64,000 nucleotides of DNA from positions 14,435,455 to 14,499,454 of the forward strand of contig OX365948.1 of NCBI GenBank assembly GCA_947247005.1. Reading direction: 5' to 3'. The stretch's first letter is position 1. Each line of letters begins with the position of its first letter. Source of the DNA: Spisula solida. Its lineage: Eukaryota > Mollusca > Bivalvia > Venerida > Mactridae. Positions 22,092 to 32,800 of this stretch are shown piece by piece. The notes beneath the pieces are model-generated. The model did no database searches and was not told the origin of the DNA. It saw only the letters and a program-made list of their open reading frames with translations. The translations under genes were made by a program, and so were the position numbers.

Positions 22092-23766
22092 AGCTCACCT
22101 GCCACAAAGTGGCAAGGTGAGCTTTTGTGATTGTTTTTTGTCCGTCCGTCCGTTAACTTTTTCACCGTTAACACTCTAGCACTCTCAATTTTGGTCAGTA
22201 GTTGTATCTCAATGAAATATAGGTCAAGTTCGAAGTTGGGTCATGTCGGGTCAAAAACTAGGTCAAAATGTCAAATAATAGGAAAACCTTGTTAACACTG
22301 GAGGCCACATTTTTGCTTTGATCTTCATCAAACTTGGTTAGTAGTTGTATCTCAATGAAATCTAGGTCAAGTTTGAAGTTGGGTTAAGTGGGGTCAAAAG
22401 TCGGTCGAAAGGTCAAAAAGTAGAAAAACCTTATTAACACTCTTGAAGCCACTTTTTAGCTCACCTGTCACAAAGTAACAAGGTGAGCTTTTGTGATCGC
22501 TCTTCGTCCGTCGTCCGTCCGTTCACAATTGCTTGTGAACACACTATAGGTCACAAATTTAGCCTGATCAATATGAAACTTGATCACAATGATCATCTTC
22601 ATACAATCTAGGTCAAGTTCGATATTGGGTCATCTGGGGTCAAAAACTAGGTCACTAGGCCAAATCAAAGGAAAACCTTGTGAACACATTAGAGGTCACA
22701 ATTTGAGCCTAATCTTTATGAAACTTGATCACAATGATCATCTCTATAAAATCTAGGTCAAGTTCGATATTGGGTCATCCGGGGTTAAAAACTAGGTCAC
22801 GAGGCCAAATCATTGAAAAAGCTTGTGAACACACTAGAGGTCGCAATTTGAGCCTAATCTTTATGAAACTTAATCATAATGATCATCTCTATAAAATCTA
22901 GATCAAGTTCGATATTGGGTCATCCGGGGTCAAAAACTAGGTCACAAGGCCAAATCATTGAAAAAGCTTGTGAACACACTAGAGATCACAATTTTGACCT
23001 AATCTTTATGAAACTTGGTCACAATGATCATTTCAACAAAATCTAGGTCGAGTTTGATATCGGGTCATCTTGGGTCAAAAACTAGGTCACAAGGTCAAAT
23101 CATAGAAAAACCTTGTGTAGTCATTACAGGTCACAATTTTGACATAATCTTTATGAAACTTGGTCACAATGATCACCTCAACAAAATCTAGGTCAAGTTA
23201 GATATTGCATCATCCGGTGTCAAAAACTAGGTCACAAGGTCAAATCATAGAAAAACCTTGTGTAGTCACTAGAGGTCACAATTTTGACATAATCTTTATG
23301 AAACTTGGTCACAATGAACATCACAACACAATCTAGGTCATGTCCGATATTGGGTCATCTAGGGTAAATAACTAGGTCACAAGGTCAAATCATAGAAAAA
23401 CCTTGTGAAGTCACTAGAGGTCACAATTTTAGCCTAATCCTTATGAAACTTGGTCAGTGTGATCATCTCAGCAACATCTAGGTCAAGTGCGATATTGTGT
23501 CATATGGGACCAAGAAATAGGTCACTAGGTCAAATCACAGATCTTGCATGTACTGCTACAACAGGTGAGCGACCTAGGGCCTTTGGGCCCTCTTGTTTGT
23601 TTTTATCTTCATCAACTTTGGTCAAAATGTTTATCCTGACGACCTTAAGGTCACTTTCGAAGTTGGGTCATGTGAGGTCAAAAACTAAGTCAATATGTCA
23701 AATAATAGCAAAACCTTGTTTGACCATGTTTAGCGGGTGAGCGCCCCAGGATCTATGATCCTCTTG
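22092..23766 (+). mobile_element. Bivalve repeat (family B, AGCTCACC start) interrupted by a copy of itself
   Basis: The outer copy starts AGCTCACC after T5, with a 5' hairpin (agctcacct / aggtgagct). It runs to 22457, then resumes at about 23596 and ends with hairpin AGGATC-TAT-GATCCT (23748-23762) and cttgtt. The inner copy occupies 22458-23595. Outer subunits have a period of about 144 bp. No coding capacity. Confidence 0.75.
22458..23595 (+). mobile_element. Inner family B repeat with 145-bp tandem units
   Basis: Begins AGCTCACC after T5 and ends with stem GGGCC/GGCCC (23577-23590), then TCTTG and TTT. 'ctaggtcaagttcgatattg' and variants recur at 22610, 22755, 22900, 23045, 23190, 23335 and 23480, an exact 145-bp period of seven units. 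Each unit holds several GGTCA motifs. Confidence 0.8.
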
Positions 23767-24666
23767 TTGTAAATATTGCCATTGTATAAACTTGTACATA
23801 TATCTATTGTTATTGTGGACCATAATGAAAATTGGTTTGCCAATTATGTTACCCACAGAAAATAAAGACGTTATTATATCTATTATCATACACAATGTTA
23901 GAGCAAATTCTGAAGAGGGAAATTTTTGCACCATGTTTGATGTTAGAAAGTGCCTTTAAAACTACAGTCAACATAAGAACTCTTTAACCAACATATCAAC
24001 GTAAATGGACTAGGTATGTGTATGGCAAATATAGTGTAGAGTTAAACTGTAATGCTATCAATCATCGGTACAATCATTCTTCTGCATCAGTGGTTAGTCA
24101 AGTTCCAAGACGTAATACACTGGTGGACAAGAATGCAGACAATAAATATACTACTCAAACTTTGCTAAGGTTCAAGAAATCAATTTTGATGTATGTCTAT
24201 GTTATCTGAACAAACCCCCTTCAGAAAAGGTTGTGCAATTATGAAAATATCATCTTAACTGCTGCTAAATTTCGATAAATTCGTGTCTTGCATTTGGCAA
24301 GCATTGTCAAAATGACGTTTTCGAAGTAACTGATACGCCTTATTTGCAAGGCCAAAGTGGCAAGCGTAATGTGGATTTTTTGGTCCCGTTTTTATTTGCA
24401 TATCGAGTAAGACCCAAAATGCTAAGGAATGGACTACAATATTTTATTACAGTAGCTTGAATGCAACACAAATATTTTAATAGGGTTGGGCTTATCAGCA
24501 CTTAGACATTAAATTTTGAAGTAATCCATATCTGTTTGCAATACCGCAGATATATCATTATGTTTCTGAAAATTCTATTAGTCAATCTTATTCGTTTTGC
24601 AAAATATTCAAATGGAAAATTTCTTGGCCCTTATCAAATTTTGAGTAGTATACTTGGTAATGGGGA

Positions 24667-26012
24667 AGCATTCCACTCCAGTAAATACATGTAGTACCAT
24701 ATTATGCCAGAATGTGATTGCTTCCAGTATCTACATGTAGTACCTTAGTATGCTAGAATGTGATTGCTTCCAGTAACTACATGTAGTACCTTAGTATGCC
24801 AGAATGTGATTGCTTCCAGTAACTACATGTAGTACCTTAGTATGCCAGAATGTGATTGCTTCCAGTAACTACATGTAGTACCTTAGTATGCCAGAATGTG
24901 ATTGCTTCCAGTAACTACATGAAGTACCTTAGTATGCCAGAATGTGATTGCTTCCAGTACCTACATGTAGTACCTTAGTATGCTAAAATGTGATTGCTTC
25001 CAGTAACTACATGTAGTACCTTATTATGCCAGAATGTGATTGCTTCCAGTATCTACATGTAGTACCTTAGTATGCCAGAATGTGATTGCTTCCAGTAACT
25101 ACATGTAGTACCTTAGTATGCCAGAATGTGATTGCTTCCAGTAACTACATGTAGTACCTTAGTATGCTAAAATGTGATTGCTTCCAGTAACTACATGTAG
25201 TACCTTAGTATGCTAAAATGTGATTGCTTCCAGTAACTACATGTAGTACCTTAGTATGCTAAAATGTGATTGCTTCCAGTAACTATATGTAGTACCTTAG
25301 TATGCCAGAATGTGATTGCTTCCAGTAACTACATGTACATTGTAGTACCTTAGTATGCCAGAATGTGATTGCTTCCAGTAACTACATGAAGTACCTTAGT
25401 ATGCCAGAATGTGATTGCTTCCAGTAACTACATGTAGTACCTTAGTATGCCAGAATGTGATTGCTTCCAGTAACTACATGAAGTACCTTAGTATGCCAGA
25501 ATGTGATTGCTTCCAGTAACTACATGTAGTACCTTAGTATGCTAAAATGTGATTGCTTCCAGTAACTACATGTAGTACCTTAGTATGCCAGAATGTGATT
25601 GCTTCCAGTAACTACATGTACATTGTAGTACCTTAGTATGCCAGAATGTGATTGCTTCCAGTAACTACATGTAGTACCTTAGTATGCCAGAATGTGATTG
25701 CTTCCAGTAACTACATGTAGTACCTTATTATGCCAGAATGTGATTGCTTCCAGTATCTACATGTAGTACCTTAGTATGCCAGAATGTGATTGCTTCCAGT
25801 ATCTACATGTAGTACCTTAGTATGCCAGAATGTGATTGCTTCCAGGATCTACATGTAGTACCTTAGTATGCCAGAATGTGATTGCTTCCAGTAACTACAT
25901 GTAGTACCTTAGTATGCCAGAATGTGATTGCTTCCAGTATCTACATGTAGTACCTTAGTATGCCAGAATGCGATTGCTTCCAGTAACTATATGTAGCACC
26001 TAATTAGGCCAG
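24667..26012. repeat. 46-bp minisatellite, about 29 copies, between MUTYH and SLC44
   Basis: Unit gaatgtgattgcttccagta + actacatgtagtaccttagt + atgcca. It contains the perfect 12-bp palindrome ACTACATGTAGT. Two units carry a 7-bp insertion (acatgtacattgtag) 283 bp apart, equal to six units plus 7, which indicates a segmental duplication inside the array. Confidence 0.95.
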
Positions 26013-26079
26013 AATGTGATAGAAAAAGTTGAATAAATTGTATAACCTTAAATTAAGGCAACAGAGAAAACAGTGCACA

Positions 26080-26345
26080 ACAATTTTTGGGTTAATGTTT
26101 GTTTATTTGAGTTTAACGCCGTTCTCAACAATTTTTTAATTATGTACGGTGGCCAATTCACGTAACCAGTTTTCCCGGACTGCTTCCTTACCAGTACTAA
26201 CTTCACCTTCCACAAGAAACCAGCAACTTCTTCACATGTGGAGAAACTCGACATTGTTGTTCAATTTTCATGGAAGGGTAATTGACCTGCTGGAAGTGAG
26301 ACAGGCAAACAACTGAACGACCACACACAACTGCTCCGTTGATCG
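26080..26345 (-). mobile_element. Mollusc SINE body, minus strand
   Basis: On the minus strand: ccacatgtgaagaagttgct, agttagtactgg, aaaactggttacgtg, then ggcgttaaactcaaataaac. This is the conserved body and 3' end of a mollusc tRNA-SINE. Related copies are at 42640-42860 (-) and 61742-61910 (+). Confidence 0.7.
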
Positions 26346-26720
26346 CAAACAAAGAAAAGAAACACAAAGTGATAATAACCTCTCCAATTTATTCAGAAGA
26401 GTAATCTACTTTCAGTGCTTTGATTTTTTATTCTGCCAGATTATTGATAGATTCTACGACATGATGATGATGTCATTACAAAAACTGGTAGCTAATCTAA
26501 AGTAATAATTTATCCAATTATTCGAACATAACACACCATTATTGTGGCATCATAGAGCTTGGTAATAATGTGAAAGAATGCCTACAAGTCAACCAGTAAA
26601 TGCCAGGGGAAGTAACTGCCACAAGTAGTTTGTCAAAGTCAATTTACATTTGTCTCCCTTAACCAAAAATTTCTGAAAGGGGAGATCACTCTGGAAGTTA
26701 TCTGAAGAGTTTGTTGTTGG

Positions 26721-26787
26721 TGACGTCATACTGTACTGACGACGTCACAAACTGGAAAAGATGGCTGTGTTGTCCGTTTCTGTGTAG
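26721..26787 (+). promoter_or_regulatory. SLC44 promoter-proximal sites: two CREs, YY1-like site and a small upstream ORF
   Basis: A full CRE palindrome TGACGTCA at 26721-26728 and a GACGTCAC half-palindrome at 26741-26748 lie about 80-100 bp before the start codon. AAGATGGC (26758-26765) matches YY1. The ATG inside it opens a short uORF 26761-26787 (MAVLSVSV, stop). Whether it is in the transcript depends on the unmapped start site. Confidence 0.45.
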
Positions 26788-26823
26788 AATCAAGTTGTAT
26801 GATCGTCTTGTTGCATATTCAAA

Positions 26824-26856
26824 ATGGACTGCTGTTCAAGAACGAAAGAAACAAAG
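26824..26856 (+). CDS. SLC44A1: SLC44 exon 1
   Basis: ATG and 10 codons, MDCCSRTKETK, donor gtacgc, phase 0. The vicinal cysteines after Met match the CTL1 N-terminus. It is the only candidate start seen with a fitting donor and phase in the 5.5 kb before exon 2. Confidence 0.75.
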
Positions 26857-29800
26857 GTACGCGCTTTTGAGGTATGTTTTAACTTAAAACCAGCCGTTTA
26901 TGAGTCTCAAGTTAACTTAAGCCAAGGTCTCTCAGTCTCACGATGATCATTCCATTTCAAAGACAAAGGTCGACGCGTGATTGTAAATAAAAAACATGTT
27001 TAGTTATGGTATCCTGAACGAAAGTAAACCAGTTTACAAGACTGGCCCTGGGCCCATGACGTCACTGAAATCTTAATAACCAGTAGGCCTATCGTTATGA
27101 CATATGATAACAAATCAACCGTGGGCATGGGTTTCTGAGCGTCACACTTGAGTCTTGACGTTACAGTGATGGGCATGGCCTATCTGTGCCACAGGCCTGC
27201 CATAATAAAATCATGCAAAAGCCTGAGATTCTAGCAAACATTGAATTAAAGCGCGCAATGCTGGCAAATTCAATATTTTGCGCTTAGCTCGCGAACCGCT
27301 TAGTTCAAGCCGCTTAGCGCACAAACTGCCTAGTTCAAGCCGCTTAGCGCGCAAACCGCCTAATTCAAATCGCTAAGCACGCGAACCGCCTATTATATAG
27401 GCCCTCCAAGATCAAAAACTACTTCATTTAATTTGATAAAGCCATGCAAGTAGTTGTTCTGTAATATTTAGGTCTTAGAATAAATACCAAGGGAGAATTA
27501 GAGCTCTACATTTCTTGGTAGCCTTGTTCAGAGACTCATATAAATCTATAAGTCTCTGCCTTGTCTAAGCAAATTTAAAAAAAAGATATTTCCTCAATTC
27601 TAATAAATTAATTAGCAAAAATATTTAACTCATGTTGATCAAATATCGACAAGTATTTCAATAATCTTCGATTACATATACAATTTAGCTTAAAAATCAA
27701 ATTAATAATATAAAAATTCAGAAAAAATGTCTGTAAAGTCTGTAAAAGACCGACTTTAAAATCATCTATGTCAAAAAGTCGTTTTATATATTGAAAATGA
27801 AAGCGTTCAAGTGAGACAGATCTAGTATATTAAATCTGAATCACATTTGGGGAACAATGGGAGGTGGTAAATTTTATGACATCCGCTTCCTGTTAATTGC
27901 TTTATCACCAATTACCGACTGTCAATTTACACTATGAACCATGTACGCTACGATTTTATGAAAACGGTATACACTGTGGAGAACTATGTATGCTTTGATT
28001 TTCTCAAGATTGCCGGTAAATTGGACCTCAAAGCCGGTGAGCCTGTAGTTGCATCAGATTGCCGGTAATTACCGGCTCAATGCCTGAGAAATGGCAGGCC
28101 TGGTGCCATCAAGATCATTAGCATATTGCACAGGCATGTTAAACTAAAGTCTTCTTTCATCAAGGGGCAGTACCCTGAATTTACCGCAGAGATAAGACAA
28201 GAAATATATATGAGTTTCTTCCCTTATCTCCCCGTATCGCCGATAAAACAGTTTTCAATATCATCTATACAATCGCAAAAATCTTGGTCAGACCCAGATA
28301 ATATCTGTCGATCTCTGCTCAGCATGATGTACCCATATCGCTTACAAACCATCTGACCAGTAAATTACACGGGAAGATTCATGATACTGTATCATAGTCT
28401 TAGAATTAGAAGGAACAAATGAGACTCAGTAAAATATATACAATAATTTTAATGGATCAAATATTTTCAGTGATAATAAGAAATAATTATATGAACACAA
28501 TAAATAATCAACCTCACAAAAAGGTGTTCACGTAAGAATAGCTATGCCGTAATAATATTATAGTCATGTATCATACAAAAGACAATAATTCATATTCAAT
28601 AGTACAGTATGTGTTTGTTTTTTATTTAATCAGTTCATCAGACAGATGGATCTCTGGTTCCTACGTTGATTCGTGACTATGAAACCCGGTCCATTTGACG
28701 AGGAACAGTTTACCCTGCAATAAAAAAATAAAGACTTAGTATTATATTTTTTATGTTCATCAGATGTCTGTAGCATTTCTTACTATTGGAAGATAAAAAG
28801 TGTTTATATCATAATATATCATTGGTCAACGCTTAATTAATTAGGCATAATAGGCTGCATTACAGAACATCTGGTTGTTGTATTATCAGTATGGATAGCA
28901 TGTATACTATGCACGTAGTTACGCAGTTATTGTTACTGAACATTTCGTTATAACTAATATTTAATAATAATTGTTATTGTGAAAAAAGATATCTAATGAT
29001 ACAATAAGATGAGTTGTTTAAACAAGTAGTCATTTCCTCAGTACAATTCAGTATGAATTTATGTTTTCTTTTTATAGATGACACTTATAAACAGACGCAG
29101 TTGCCGGCTGTGTATACAGACGTTTTACCTTATTATCATGCTGACATCTACTATTCGTAACACTTGACTATTAATCAGAAGCACATGACATGCTGCATAT
29201 ACTGACCAAAACAGCTAACCCATCTGTTAAATGCTATTTCACTAAAAAAATCCACAAAAATGAAAAATTGATATCAAGTTAAAGAAATATGTATGTCGGC
29301 GCTTGGTTCGCATTTAAAGTAGCATTCGATAATCATACTGTAGTATTGTGTCAGCAGTACATTTTATTTACATAAGTAGAATTTAATTTATGCATCAGAC
29401 TGATTCAGTCAATTTTAACATAATTATAATCCTCCTAGTAATAAATAAAAGGTTAAAATAAATTAATAGTTCATATTATTGTTTGAAAAAATTATGGAGA
29501 CGAGCCGCTTTAAGTATAGCAAAGAAGTACAAATAAGTTTATTGCTCTTTGGTTATATAGAATATAACAAAAAGAATGACATTGCGAGGGTTGCCCGCAA
29601 GACTGTAGTAACTGCTTATTAAATAATTAATTTGGTAAATATTTAATTGTTAACTGAACTTACCTCGACTGTTTGTTTCTGACATATAATCCTTTCAACA
29701 GTATATGTGCCTAGCAACACACTTGTAGAAACTACTCTTGATTTCTTTAAAATATTCTTTGGCAAAAAAGTTCCTTCATGGAGCTTTTTGTAGTTAATCT

Positions 29801-32800
29801 TTTCTTTACGACGGATTCTTTGAACTGACAGAGCCATGATCGCTAGTCTATAAAACTTTAAATTATTAATTTAAGTTCTCGTTTATAAGACACGTGTCCG
29901 TAATATTCTGTCACGGTGACACATGGATGTTCAAAAAACAATAATTTATGAAATGACACGTGGCAGCGTTAATTAACAGACCTATACACTGTCATTTTTT
30001 TGACATAATTAAAATCTTGTATATTCCAAGACCATAAAAATGTCACGTGGCTGTGACAATTATCAAATAGTACACTGTCATTTTTGTTTCTTATAAAAAA
30101 TACTAGATGTTTCGCGCAAAATGCGATCAAGTATTTTTTCCCCTTTTAAATATAAAACAATTAAATACTTGACTCAAGCCATACATCAAATCAGGACCTG
30201 TTCATATAATCTCCCTGATCAAAGTATGTATTCCAGTTATCATAATATACATCAAGCAATATAATCCATCTTATCAGCTAACCAAACATATAAAATTTTG
30301 AACAGAAAGGCTAAAATGAATAATTTAGCCATTTTTAATCGCAACTGGAAGAAAGATGCTGTTTAATTATATAAATAATTTTTATATCATCGTTTTCCTT
30401 GTTTGTTATACTTTCATGTCATAACGTTGATAAAAGTTGCATCAGTGGAGAAACAATATTAAATGCCCTTTAAAGTTAGCGCAAATCATCTTTGACTTGC
30501 GTTTTCTATACTGCATACTATATATACATAGGGAATTACTATGGTCGATTTCAAATGAATGTGGAAGAAAGAACCTCACATGTTACATTGATAAAAAATA
30601 CACCACTGGAAAGGCGAGAAAATGAGCTTTATCGTAATAACGGTGATAAATAGAAATATCAAAACAGGAATTTAGAATGGTCGTTACAAAAATTAATCCT
30701 TCTGTATTTCAATGTAAATCATGGACCAGTCTGATATCAAAATATCGATGCGGCAGCTGGTCTCGCACCCCGCTGCGGATGGCTTGATAAGACGTCTATG
30801 AAGACAAAAGTTGGGTATGTTTGAGAAATGCCTTTTGGGCATGACCTGTGCCGTGCCTTTCCTTTGCTTTGATCAGGATCAAATGGTTACAAGTCCAAAG
30901 TCTTTGACAATGATCATTTCATGGCCTGTGATTTTTCTTTGCTCTGATCAGAATTATTGGCATTGCACAGGTTTGTTAATTATGGGTGATGTCAGAATGT
31001 TTGTCTCTATGAAATCTAGGTCAAGTGCGAAACTGGGTCATGTGGGGTCAAAAACTAGGTCATTAGGTCAAATCTTAGAAAGAGCTTGTGAACACACTAG
31101 AGGCAGTAGTCACGAAAGTGTTCAGAACATGAAAACCGCAAAAGTTTCTCGTTTTAAATGAAGTTCATAGTGTTTTTGCAAGATGTTTACAAGGCTGTAT
31201 TAAGTCAGAAATCTAGTTTTACGTAACAGGGTTTTTCACATCAAGTAAGAAACGTTCTTGTTTTAGTGTACAACTGTTTTTAAGAAAAACAACTCACATT
31301 AATCGTTATTATACGTGATGTTTTACCAATGTTTACGATGTTTACTAATCATGTAATGAAACGCGGTAGTGGCTAATATGTTTTCGTGTCGTTGTCATCT
31401 GTAGGTATAAGTATATCATCGTTGCCGTTTACAAGAACGATAACTAAGTAGAGTTTTGTATTATAATATGTCTGCGTCCTTTCTGTGTAGTTTGGTTTTT
31501 CATTGTGTACTAAAAAATAATCACATAAAAAATCGAAAATAAAATTATTTCCTCCTGTGTTGGTGTTTATTTCCTTAAATATCCTTTTCATATAACGTGT
31601 AGCAAATTGTACTTTGATCATCGCTTATTGTCTAATTAATTCATTTAAACTAATATCACATTCTCTGCATAATAACTTGGTCATTGAACACACATAATAC
31701 GAGAAGTTACACGAAGTAATGATACAGTTTGTGACAGTTTAGATAAATTGTCAATTCTTTTGTATTCAATGGACAAAAACAATCTATGTTTGTCAGGGCT
31801 TAACAAAGGGACAAAGGATTAAATGAAGGTGAGAACATTGATTAAGCGGCAATTATGTACTGTGAAAGTATGTATGTGATAGATTGCAACAAAACTGAAT
31901 TTGTCACTATGCGACTTAGGTTTCGCGGAGTTTGCGGGAGACTAAAACACGCAAAACTTTGTAGTCGCGAATATGCTGACGATAGGCAAAACGCGAAAGT
32001 TAGTATTCGCAAAAGTAAAGCGGTTTACAGTACTTAGATGTTAAGTCAAGATTACTTATTACAACAGTATATCAGATACCGTTTACTATAATTCCCTCTT
32101 TTTTTTGCTCACAACTAGCAGCCAACCCCTCAAATTTACTGCCCAGCCTTCTTGGATAATGGCCCTTGAATTACCAAACAATTGAGAAACAGGCCAAGTT
32201 GAATTGTTTTATTTACCAGATGGCCTTATTTTGTGACATTTTGGCTCTTATTATTATTATATATACTATTCTCCCTAGGCCTTCAAACGACGTGAAATTT
32301 CTCCTACCCAAGGCCCTGGCCTCAGTCCCCTAAAATAGAGAGAGCCCTGACTTCAGTTCCGTGGATTTCTGTAGTAAGTATGTTTGTCACTATCATTTAA
32401 ATCAGTGAAAACATTTTTCAGGCTTCAGATAGCGAGGAAGATGTTGAGGGTGAATTCCATGGTCCGCTGGAAAACAGAGAATGTCGTGATGTCATCTTCT
32501 TACTCATATTCCTTCTATTCATCTGTGGTATTGTGAGTTGTTTTATTGTTTTATTTAGGACAAAAATAGAATTGTTATAGAACATTGTCAAATAACTTGC
32601 TACAGTAATACCAGAATTATTTCCCTTTCACTCAAAATCATGGCATTCTTCACCTTTATATCTGCCTGGTGGAACATTGATTTATGATCTGATATTTACA
32701 ACAATTTTACACTGTGAAAGTTCCAAAACAAAAGTTGTCAACATTCATTGATTTTGAGAAAAATGAGTATTTCACAAAAATATCATGAATGCAATAATAT

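Larger units (their letters stand above)
28622..29837 (-). pseudogene. Chromodomain gene fragment with a premature stop, antisense in SLC44 intron 1
   Basis: Two minus-strand exons. Exon a 29837-29664 (ATG, 58 codons) has basic MALSVQRIRRKEKINYKKLH and ends GTYTVERIICQKQTVE at a good donor (GAG|GTAAGT). Exon b 28714-28622 starts after an acceptor (tattgcag) in the same phase: GKLFLVKWTGFHSHEST, stop, EPEIHLSDELIK, stop. Together they spell a chromodomain (Y-VERI, VKWxGF, T-W-EP), but the Trp of WEP is TAG (28663-28661). Cage residues Tyr, Trp and Phe are otherwise kept. It could be a host gene fragment or the chromodomain of a mobile element. Confidence 0.7.

Noticed and set aside
24667..26012. 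CRISPR-like regular array
   Set aside because: Units are contiguous without unique spacers, and the DNA is animal nuclear. The same holds for the 34-, 41- and 43-bp arrays.
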